NCBI RefSeq assembly: GCF_024362205.1
Contig: NZ_CP101462.1
Coordinates: forward strand, 1,206,501-1,270,500
Source: Exiguobacterium aurantiacum
Lineage (GTDB): Bacteria; Bacillota; Bacilli; Exiguobacteriales; Exiguobacteriaceae
Length of the DNA: 64,000 bases
Direction: 5' to 3'
This document shows, piece after piece, positions 26,306 to 33,841 of the stretch. The notes under the pieces were generated by a model, which made no database searches, had not been told where the DNA came from, and saw only the letters and a program-made list of their open reading frames with translations. How positions within the stretch are numbered: position 1 is the stretch's first letter; the number at the start of each line of letters is the position of its first letter. Both the position numbers and the translations under genes were made by a program.

Positions 26306-28363
26306 TTGGCCAGACACCGTGTGAAAGTGCCGAAAAAACGGCGCAATCATCTGCCCTTGCGACTGAACTTATTGTTCTTTATCGTCTTTATTTTATTCGC
26401 GACGCTCATTTTTCGTTTAGGCGTCGTTCAAATCGTCAATGGTGAGTTAATCGCCCGTGAAGTGCAAAAGACGGAATCGAGTAAAATCAAATACGAGGTG
26501 CCGCGTGGTAAGATTTACGACCGTAACGGTCAAGTGCTCGCCGATACGATCTCAAACTACTCGGTCATGTATCGCCGTTCGCAAGTGACGAAGACGGAAG
26601 AGCGGCTTGATGTCGCCATCAAGCTCGCTGACATCGTCGACGTCCCGGAGAAGGACCGCAAAGTGACCGAGCGGGACCGCAAGGATTATTGGATTGCCAT
26701 CGATCCAGAGCGCTCGCAAGAACGCGTCCAAAAGCTATTGGCCGATCTCCCGGAAGAAGAGCGGGCCGCCTTGTCGAACCAAGACGTCGACCAATTGTTG
26801 CTCGATTCGATCACAGACGCAGAAATCACGTTCGATGATGCGACCGAGGAAATCATCGCCATCAAACATAATATGGAGTCGGGCTACGCCCTCGACCCGC
26901 AAGTCATCAAGATCGGAGCGACGCCAAAAGAGATGGCGTTGATCGAAGAAAACTTGGAACTGCTCCCTGGTGTCAGTGTCGAGCCGTATTACCAACGGGA
27001 CTACCCGTTCGGCGAGACGTTCCAAAGCTTTCTCGGAAGCTATCGTCAAATCCCGGCCGAGCAGCGCGCCTCGTATCAAGCGAAAGGGTACGGCTTAAAC
27101 GACCGTGTCGGCACGTCTTATCTTGAACAACAATATGAAGAGATTCTTCGCGGCACCCCGGCCTACGACGTCTTCACGACGTACAAGGGCGAACCGGTCG
27201 GAGAACCGACCCGCGTCAGCGGTAACCCAGGGAAAGATATCATCTTGTCGACGGACATCGAATTCCAAAAAGAAATCGATGAGATTTTGAAGAAAGCGAT
27301 TCGTGCCGGACGTTCGGGCAGCCCGCACTTTGACCGTGCCTTCGCCGTCGTCATGAACCCGCAAACGGGTGAATTGCTCGCCCTCTCGGGACAAGAGCTC
27401 GACTATGAAACGAACGAATTCAAAGACGTCTCGACCGGGACGGTTCTGCGGGCGAGTCAAATCGGCTCGACGATCAAGGGAGCGACGGTCGCGTTCGGAC
27501 TTGAAGAAGAAGTCATCCAACCGGGTGAATATATTTACGACACGCCGATCCGCATCGGTTCGTCACTCAAGTCGTCGTACCGGAACATGGGGAACATCAA
27601 CGACCTTGATGCCCTTGCCTTGTCATCGAACATCTATATGTTCCAAATCGCCTTGCGGCTCGCCGATTACTACTCGACCGGCCAAATCGTCGGGGAAAAC
27701 GTGACCGAGGCGTTCAATACGATGGAGCATTACTATAAACAGTTCGGACTCGGAATCGAGACAGGGATTGATCTTCCGTATGAATCAATCGGATTCCGTA
27801 GCGTACCGGACCGTGTCACGCTCCTCATGGACATGTCGATTGGTCAGTTCATCTCGTACACGCCGATTCAGTTGGCGCAGTATACGTCGACGCTTGCAAA
27901 CGGCGGCTACCGGATTCAACCGCATCTTTTGAAAGAAATCATCGAACCTGGCTCGCTTGACGAATCGAACAAGCAAGTCGTCAGTACGTTCCAACCGAAC
28001 GCGCTCAATAAAGTCGATATCCGCGATGAGTTCATCCAGCGGGCGCGTCAAGGATTCCGACAAGGGGTCGAGAGCGGAACGTCGCGCATTCTGCAACAGA
28101 CGGGGATCACCGCGGCCGGGAAGACCGGTACTGCTCAAGCGATCGCGGAAGGGCCAGACGGCCAAGCGAAGCGAAATGCGAACGGGGAACCGATTAAGAC
28201 CCTCAACTCGAACCACGTCGGTTGGGCGCCGTATGATGACCCTGAAATCGCCTGGGCCATCATCATGCCAGGCCTCGAGGCAGAAGGAATCAACACCCGT
28301 GTCGCGCACGACATCATGAAGGCGTACTTTGACTTAGAAGACGTCCAAGCACAGCTCCAGTAA
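26306..28363 (+). CDS. pbpA: Class B penicillin-binding protein 2 (transpeptidase)
   Basis: Peptidoglycan transpeptidase of the elongation machinery, 685 residues, working with RodA. Basic N-terminus, one membrane helix (about 19-42), a dimerisation/pedestal domain, and the transpeptidase domain (about 345-680) with active-site S388 in GSTIKGA, SSN at 440-442 and KTGTA at 606-610. The start is TTG with AGGAAGGAG upstream. Position after sodA matches Bacillus pbpA. A terminator follows, so the pst genes are transcribed separately. Confidence 0.94.
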   Translation: MARHRVKVPKKRRNHLPLRLNLLFFIVFILFATLIFRLGVVQIVNGELIAREVQKTESSKIKYEVPRGKIYDRNGQVLADTISNYSVMYRRSQVTKTEERLDVAIKLADIVDVPEKDRKVTERDRKDYWIAIDPERSQERVQKLLADLPEEERAALSNQDVDQLLLDSITDAEITFDDATEEIIAIKHNMESGYALDPQVIKIGATPKEMALIEENLELLPGVSVEPYYQRDYPFGETFQSFLGSYRQIPAEQRASYQAKGYGLNDRVGTSYLEQQYEEILRGTPAYDVFTTYKGEPVGEPTRVSGNPGKDIILSTDIEFQKEIDEILKKAIRAGRSGSPHFDRAFAVVMNPQTGELLALSGQELDYETNEFKDVSTGTVLRASQIGSTIKGATVAFGLEEEVIQPGEYIYDTPIRIGSSLKSSYRNMGNINDLDALALSSNIYMFQIALRLADYYSTGQIVGENVTEAFNTMEHYYKQFGLGIETGIDLPYESIGFRSVPDRVTLLMDMSIGQFISYTPIQLAQYTSTLANGGYRIQPHLLKEIIEPGSLDESNKQVVSTFQPNALNKVDIRDEFIQRARQGFRQGVESGTSRILQQTGITAAGKTGTAQAIAEGPDGQAKRNANGEPIKTLNSNHVGWAPYDDPEIAWAIIMPGLEAEGINTRVAHDIMKAYFDLEDVQAQLQ

Positions 28364-28393
28364 AGAAGTCACTTCGGTGGCTTCTTTTTTTCG
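28362..28393 (+). terminator. Terminator of pbpA
   Basis: An 11-bp stem (28362-28372 with 28377-28387) closed by a TTCG loop, followed by T. Confidence 0.87.
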
Positions 28394-28395
28394 TC

Positions 28396-28449
28396 TTTAC
28401 AATTCTTTTACGTTCCGTTTATTTCTCGTTAATAGTAGTTTATTAGGAT
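28396..28449 (+). promoter_or_regulatory. PhoP box and -10 of the pst operon
   Basis: Five hexamers in exact 11-base register: TTTACA (28396), TTTACG (28407), TTTATT (28418), TTAATA (28429), TTATTA (28440). This is the PhoP direct-repeat pattern. A -10-like TAGGAT lies at 28444-28449 and no -35 is present, as at Bacillus Pho promoters where PhoP sits at about -60 to -20. Confidence 0.78.
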
Positions 28450-28516
28450 GTTAATTGTAGGACAGAACAAGCAAGCCACAACACAAATCAAAGCAAACTC
28501 AAGGAGGACGTCAGAA

Positions 28517-29455
28517 ATGTCTTGGATGAAAAAATCAGCTTTAGTCGCTTCAATCACTTCGGTGGCCATCATCGGTGCCGCGTGTGGGAACAATGAAGAA
28601 GGAGGCGGCGCAGCCGAAGGTGAAGGACTTTCAGGTAAAGTCGTCATGGACGGTTCGTCTACCGTATTCCCAATCATGGAAGCCGTAGCCGAAGAATATT
28701 CAGCTGAACAGCCAGACGTTGAAGTCACGGTAGGTGTCTCAGGTACGGGCGGCGGCTTCAAACGTTTCGTCACAGGCGAAACAGACTTCTCGAACGCATC
28801 GCGTGAAATCAAAGAAGAAGAAGCGGCTGAAGCTGAGAAGAACGGTGTCGAGTACACGCAACTCGCGGTCGCACTTGACGGACTCTCACTCGTCGTCAAC
28901 CCAGAGAACGACTGGGCACAAGATATCACGATCGAAGAACTCAACAAAATGTGGACTGACACGAACGTGAAGACATGGAAAGACGTCCGTTCAGACTGGC
29001 CAGATGAAGAGATCTCATTCTTCTCACCTGGTAAAGATTCAGGAACGTATGACTTCTTCAACGAAGCAGTGCTTGACGACACAGACATCCGTCAAGACGC
29101 ACAGTTGTCTGAAGACGACAACGTCCTCGTAACAGGTGTTGCCGGTACGAAAGGTGCGATCGGATTCTTTGGTTACGCGTACTACATTGAAAACCAAGAT
29201 ACGCTTCGCGCGATGAACGTCGAAGGCATCGAGCCGACGACTGAGACGATCAACGACCTTTCATACCCGCTCTCACGTGAGATCTACACGTACGTGAACA
29301 ACGCGTCATTGAAAGATAAGCCACAAGTCGCTGACTACACACGCTTCTTGAATGAAAATGCAGCAGCCCTTTCAGAAGAAGTCGGTTATGTCGGAATGGA
29401 ACAAGCACGATATGATGAGAACGCTGAAGTGATCGACGAGATTGCTGGCGAGTAA
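28517..29455 (+). CDS. pstS: Phosphate ABC transporter binding lipoprotein
   Basis: Captures phosphate outside the cell for the Pst importer. 312 residues with a lipoprotein signal: MSWMKKSALVASIT, then IIGAACGN with the lipid cysteine C23. Mature part has phosphate-binding motifs DGSSTVFPIM and VGVSGTGGGFKRF, and later FSPGKDSGTYDFF. The ATG at 28517 has AAGGAGG upstream. First gene of pstSCAB-phoU, behind a PhoP box and separated from pstC by a stem-loop. Confidence 0.96.
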   Translation: MSWMKKSALVASITSVAIIGAACGNNEEGGGAAEGEGLSGKVVMDGSSTVFPIMEAVAEEYSAEQPDVEVTVGVSGTGGGFKRFVTGETDFSNASREIKEEEAAEAEKNGVEYTQLAVALDGLSLVVNPENDWAQDITIEELNKMWTDTNVKTWKDVRSDWPDEEISFFSPGKDSGTYDFFNEAVLDDTDIRQDAQLSEDDNVLVTGVAGTKGAIGFFGYAYYIENQDTLRAMNVEGIEPTTETINDLSYPLSREIYTYVNNASLKDKPQVADYTRFLNENAAALSEEVGYVGMEQARYDENAEVIDEIAGE

Positions 29456-29470
29456 ATAGCGCAGGAGGCA

Positions 29471-29495
29471 GAAGGTGAGAGTCGCTCTCACCTTC
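29471..29495 (+). other. Intercistronic stem-loop between pstS and pstC
   Basis: A perfect 11-bp stem (29471-29481 with 29485-29495) with loop TCG and no T run after it. Likely an RNA stabiliser or processing element rather than a full terminator, favouring pstS over the membrane genes. Confidence 0.6.
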
Positions 29496-29539
29496 TCGCC
29501 GTGCTTTCTAGTATGAAGAGGTAGGGAGCGATACACGAG

Positions 29540-30484
29540 ATGAACCAACCAAACAAAGGGCTTTCGATTCGAGAGATGATTGAAGCCAATAAGAAAAAGA
29601 AATATAGTACGACGAACGTGTTTGATAAAGTCATGCCGTTCTTATTATTCTTGAGCGCATTCGTTTCGGTCGTCACGACGGTCGGAATCGCGTTCACACT
29701 CGGTTTTGAACTGTTCAAGTTTTTCGAGCGTGTGCCGATTGCCGAATTTTTAGGCTCGACCGAATGGTACCCGCTTAGTGCCGATCAACGTTTCGGTGTC
29801 TGGGCCCTCGTCATGGGGACGCTCCAAATCACCGTCATCGCGATGATCGTCGCCGTCCCACTGGGGTTGGCATCGGCGATTTATTTGAGCGAGTATGCGT
29901 CTGAACGCGCTCGTACGATTTTGAAGCCGATCCTTGAAGTGCTCGCAGGCGTACCGACGATCGTCTTCGGTTTCTTCGCCCTATCGTTCGTCACACCGAT
30001 CTTGCAGGCATTGATTCCGGGTCTTCAAATCTATAACGCCCTCAGCCCAGGAATCGTCGTCGGGATCATGATTATCCCGATGATCGCTTCCATTTCGGAA
30101 GACTCGATGAGCGCCGTACCGAAGAAAATTCGTGATGGGGCACTTGGTCTCGGGGCGACGCGTCTGGAAGTCGCCATCAAAGTCGTTATGCCAGCCGCCC
30201 TCTCAGGGATTATCGCGTCGATTGTCCTCGGGATGAGCCGGGCCATTGGTGAGACGATGATTGTAACCATCGCCGGTGGGTCACAGCCGAACTTTGAGTT
30301 CAATCCCCTCAACGCGATTCAAACAATGACGGCATATATTGTCCAAATCGCCAAAGGCGATGCCGGGTACGGGACAATCGAATATTACAGTATCTATGCG
30401 GTCGGTGCGCTATTGTTCGTATTCACTCTCGTGATGAACCTATTCGCCAACTGGGTGACGCGCCGCTTCAGAGAGGAGTACTAA
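29540..30484 (+). CDS. pstC: Phosphate ABC transporter permease
   Basis: One of the two membrane subunits of the Pst importer. 314 residues, six predicted membrane helices after a basic N-terminal tail, and the ABC permease loop IRDGALGLGATRLEVAIKVV that docks on PstB. AGGGAG precedes the ATG. The next gene begins two bases after the stop. Confidence 0.95.
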   Translation: MNQPNKGLSIREMIEANKKKKYSTTNVFDKVMPFLLFLSAFVSVVTTVGIAFTLGFELFKFFERVPIAEFLGSTEWYPLSADQRFGVWALVMGTLQITVIAMIVAVPLGLASAIYLSEYASERARTILKPILEVLAGVPTIVFGFFALSFVTPILQALIPGLQIYNALSPGIVVGIMIIPMIASISEDSMSAVPKKIRDGALGLGATRLEVAIKVVMPAALSGIIASIVLGMSRAIGETMIVTIAGGSQPNFEFNPLNAIQTMTAYIVQIAKGDAGYGTIEYYSIYAVGALLFVFTLVMNLFANWVTRRFREEY

Positions 30485-30485
30485 T

Positions 30486-31397
30486 ATGGCTTTACCGAAC
30501 AGTGAGTTCAAGAATACGAAGAACTTGATGGATCGTGATTCGGTTTCTCAACGAATCAAACGCCGTCTTCAATTGAATGAGATCTTTAAGTACATCTTTT
30601 TAGCAGGGCTCGTCTTCGCCTTGCTCGTCTTATCGACGTTGATTTATGATGTTGTGTCAAAAGGTGGCGGTTGGGTCAATCTCGACTTCTTGCGTAACTT
30701 CCCGTCACGCCGTCCGGAACAGGCCGGATTGTATCCTGCCTTGATTGGGACGTTTTGGTTGATGCTTCTCATCGTCCCGATGGTGTTCATCGTCGGTGTC
30801 GGTGCCGCAATTTACTTGGAAGAGTATGCCCCGAAAAACCGTATCACATCATTTATCGAAGTGAATATTTCAAACTTGGCCGGCGTGCCGTCAATCGTGT
30901 TCGGATTGCTCGGATTGACGATCTTTGTACGGGTCATGGAACTCGGGAACTCACTCATGGCCGGTGCGCTGACGCTCGGACTGATGAGTTTGCCGATCGT
31001 CATCGTCGCGTCGCAAGAAGCGCTTCGCTCGGTCAAGATGGAGTTGCGCCACGCGTCGCTCGCGCTCGGTGCCTCGAAATGGCAGACGACGTTCAACGTC
31101 GTCTTGCCGTCCGCCATTCCAGGGATTATTACAGGGATCATCTTGGCCGTATCACGTGCCATCGGCGAGACGGCTCCACTGATCATGGTCGGAGCTGCGA
31201 CGTTCATTTCGACGACGCCGAGCAGCGTGTTCTCAGACTTCACGGCGTTGCCGATTCAAATTTATAACTGGACGAGCCGTCCACAAGCAGAATTCCAAAA
31301 CTTGGCCGCTGCCGGCATCATCGTCTTGATGACGATGTTGATCATCATGAACTCGGCAGCCATCTATATCCGTAACAAATATACGAATCGACATTAA
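30486..31397 (+). CDS. pstA: Phosphate ABC transporter permease
   Basis: Second membrane subunit of the Pst importer, 303 residues with six membrane helices (the first at about 33-55). It carries the coupling loop MELRHASLALGASKWQTTF and the signature SRAIGETAPL. GAGAGGAG lies at the end of pstC. Confidence 0.95.
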   Translation: MALPNSEFKNTKNLMDRDSVSQRIKRRLQLNEIFKYIFLAGLVFALLVLSTLIYDVVSKGGGWVNLDFLRNFPSRRPEQAGLYPALIGTFWLMLLIVPMVFIVGVGAAIYLEEYAPKNRITSFIEVNISNLAGVPSIVFGLLGLTIFVRVMELGNSLMAGALTLGLMSLPIVIVASQEALRSVKMELRHASLALGASKWQTTFNVVLPSAIPGIITGIILAVSRAIGETAPLIMVGAATFISTTPSSVFSDFTALPIQIYNWTSRPQAEFQNLAAAGIIVLMTMLIIMNSAAIYIRNKYTNRH

Positions 31398-31428
31398 GTC
31401 GTAGCAGGTAACGAGGAGGATTCTCGAG

Positions 31429-32262
31429 ATGATGAAACAAAAAGAACTCAAAGGAGATCATGAAGTGAACACAACGACGACCCAACCGAACGAGACCGTG
31501 ATGCAAAAAGACAGTGCCTATGTCGTGAACAACTTGAACTTATGGTATGGCGACGATCAGGCGTTGATCGACGTCAATCTCGATATCAAGCAAAACGAAG
31601 TGACGGCCATCATCGGTCCGTCCGGTTGCGGAAAGTCGACGTTCATCAAGACGTTAAACCGGATGGTCGAACTCGTGCCATCTGTTCGTACAAATGGTGA
31701 AATCTTGTATCATGGCCGCAACATCTTCGACCGCGACTATCGGGTCGAAGATCTCCGGACGTCGGTCGGCATGGTGTTCCAACAGCCGAACCCGTTCCCG
31801 AAATCGGTTTATGACAACGTGGCTTACGGGCCGCGGACACACGGTATCAAAAACAAGAAAGTACTCGATGAGATCGTCGAACGCTCGTTACGTGGCGCTG
31901 CCATCTGGGATGAAGTGAAAGACCGCTTGAACGAGAACGCTTACGGCCTCTCGGGCGGTCAACAGCAGCGTCTCTGCATCGCCCGGACGCTCGCCATCGA
32001 GCCGGACGTCATCCTCATGGATGAGCCGACGTCTGCACTCGATCCGATTTCGACACTCAAAGTCGAGGAGCTCGTCCAAGAGTTGAAAGAGCAATACTCG
32101 ATCATCATCGTCACACACAACATGCAACAAGCGGCTCGTGTATCGGATAAGACGGCGTTCTTCTTGAACGGAGAAGTCGTTGAGTTCGATGCGACCGATA
32201 AAATCTTCTCGAATCCAACGGACAAACGGACTGAAGATTATATTTCTGGCCGGTTCGGTTAA
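31429..32262 (+). CDS. pstB: Phosphate ABC transporter ATP-binding protein
   Basis: ATPase of the Pst importer, 277 residues. Walker [11 protein letters not shown]-loop [15 protein letters not shown], signature [15 protein letters not shown], Walker [13 protein letters not shown] and switch histidine VTHNMQQA. Two starts are possible: ATG 31429 with GAGGAGG upstream (used here) and GTG 31465 with AAAGGAG; both give a short tail before the ABC core. Only one pstB copy is present, whereas Bacillus subtilis has two. Confidence 0.96.
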   Translation: MMKQKELKGDHEVNTTTTQPNETVMQKDSAYVVNNLNLWYGDDQALIDVNLDIKQNEVTAIIGPSGCGKSTFIKTLNRMVELVPSVRTNGEILYHGRNIFDRDYRVEDLRTSVGMVFQQPNPFPKSVYDNVAYGPRTHGIKNKKVLDEIVERSLRGAAIWDEVKDRLNENAYGLSGGQQQRLCIARTLAIEPDVILMDEPTSALDPISTLKVEELVQELKEQYSIIIVTHNMQQAARVSDKTAFFLNGEVVEFDATDKIFSNPTDKRTEDYISGRFG

Positions 32263-32277
32263 GAAGGGGAGACAATC

Positions 32278-32940
32278 ATGGCACAAAATCGCACATTCTT
32301 TGATATGAAGTTAAACGAATTAGAAGATAAAGTCGTTCGCTTGGCGAACTTGACGATGCGCCAGACGGCGACCGCTATCGAAGTGCTCGAGAAACGTGAT
32401 CTCGTGCTCGCGCAGACGGTCATCGACAATGACAATGAACTTGACGACCTCGAGCTCGAGATCAATGATGAAGCGATCTTGTTGATCGCGAAGCAGCAAC
32501 CGGTCGCGACCGATCTTCGTCGTTTGATCGTGACGATGAAATCAGCGACGGACTTGGAGCGTATCGCGGACTATGCGACGAACATCGCCAAAGCCGTCGG
32601 CCGTATCGAGCACGTCCCGTACGTCCTCGACATCAAACCGCTCAAACAGATGGCCGAGCAATTGATCGACATGCTCGAGCTCGCGACACGCGCTTACCGG
32701 AAAGGCGAGGTCAGTCGAGTGCGCGAATTGAATGAGATGGACAAAGTCATCGACGATTTGAACTTGCAGGCCATCAAACAATACATGGGTTCTGTTCCGA
32801 CGATGGCTGTCGGGACGAACGACGTTTACGAGTTTTCGAACATCGCCCGCTATTTAGAACGGATGGGTGATCACGTGACCAACTTCGGGGAACACCTCAT
32901 TTTCCTCGAAAAAGGGAAACATTATGATTTAAACCAGTGA
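32278..32940 (+). CDS. phoU: Phosphate signalling and transport regulator PhoU
   Basis: Peripheral regulator linking the Pst importer to the PhoR kinase and limiting phosphate uptake. 220 residues made of two PhoU three-helix repeats, with metal-binding signatures DLERIADYATNIAK and YLERMGDHVTNFGEH. GAAGGGGAG precedes the ATG 15 bases after pstB. B. subtilis lacks phoU in this operon, so this is a difference in the local arrangement. Confidence 0.95.
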   Translation: MAQNRTFFDMKLNELEDKVVRLANLTMRQTATAIEVLEKRDLVLAQTVIDNDNELDDLELEINDEAILLIAKQQPVATDLRRLIVTMKSATDLERIADYATNIAKAVGRIEHVPYVLDIKPLKQMAEQLIDMLELATRAYRKGEVSRVRELNEMDKVIDDLNLQAIKQYMGSVPTMAVGTNDVYEFSNIARYLERMGDHVTNFGEHLIFLEKGKHYDLNQ

Positions 32941-32948
32941 CAAAAGTG

Positions 32949-32986
32949 GTAAAGAACAACAGACCAGTTGTTCTTTACTTTTTTTT
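32949..32986 (+). terminator. Terminator of pst-phoU
   Basis: A perfect 12-bp stem (32949-32960 with 32967-32978) followed by eight T. Confidence 0.92.
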
Positions 32987-33059
32987 GTGCAGGAATTCAC
33001 GGATAAAGGGGCGAATAGTAGAACACATGGATTTTTTTTAGGAAGGGAGCCAGACATAT

Positions 33060-33827
33060 ATGGAAGAGAAAATCGTTTCCTTGAAACAACAAGGACTGAC
33101 GTTAAAACAGATTGCAGAACAATTAGATATGCCGATCGGGAAAGTCCAGTACGCTTGGCGTAAATGGCGTTCCCAACACGGTGAACCGGACAAGCCGGCA
33201 GCCGCCCCAAAACGAAAGACGGAAGGGAAGAAATCAATGACATCAAACTCGAAGCAAGTACCCGCCTCATCTGTGAAGCAGGTCGCTTCGACACTGCAAC
33301 ACGAGGAGCCTACCCAATCACCGCTTCTTGACAAAGGTCCAGAAGGGTTTTGGAAGCTCCCAGACCGCTATGATCAAGACTTGATGCATGCGGTCGTCCA
33401 ATCACCGAACGCCGTCTATGTCTTCTGGGAAGTGTCGGACAGCGTCAAAGAAACGCTCTCGATGCAATTCATGCGTCCATGGGAAGACTTGCCGAAGGCG
33501 TTTCGCATCCTCGACATCACGTTGCTCGACTACGCGAGCGGACATGCGAACCGGGCGTATACGTTCGAATTGCCGGAGATGACGAACAGTTGGTTCGTCC
33601 GGCCGCTCGATCCGAATACGACATACGTGTTCGAGTTCGGGATTCGGACGATGGAAGGGGAGTTCCTGCCGTTGCTCGCATCCTCACCGATTGATACGCC
33701 ACGGGCAGAGCCGACCGGGCACGGTCGTTTCGCCGAACCGGTGCGACGCTGGCAATACGGGGAAGTCGAGACTCCTGAACTACTCGACACGTTACCAAAA
33801 TATTCCGCATATCGATTCGTGCGCTGA
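33060..33827 (+). CDS. DUF4912 protein with N-terminal helix-turn-helix
   Basis: 255 residues of unknown function. The first 40 residues look like a short helix-turn-helix (GLTLKQIAEQLDMPIGKVQY, then AWRKWR). A disordered lysine/serine-rich linker follows (about 41-95), then a DUF4912 domain (about 100-250) with FWKLPDRYDQDLMHA, VYVFWEVSD and NTTYVFEFGI, a beta-rich fold related to carbohydrate-binding modules by appearance only. The stop is 15 bases before the GH57 gene, so the two form an operon; a role in glucan handling is inferred from this pairing. Confidence 0.78.
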   Translation: MEEKIVSLKQQGLTLKQIAEQLDMPIGKVQYAWRKWRSQHGEPDKPAAAPKRKTEGKKSMTSNSKQVPASSVKQVASTLQHEEPTQSPLLDKGPEGFWKLPDRYDQDLMHAVVQSPNAVYVFWEVSDSVKETLSMQFMRPWEDLPKAFRILDITLLDYASGHANRAYTFELPEMTNSWFVRPLDPNTTYVFEFGIRTMEGEFLPLLASSPIDTPRAEPTGHGRFAEPVRRWQYGEVETPELLDTLPKYSAYRFVR

Positions 33828-33841
33828 GGAGGATTTTTTTG

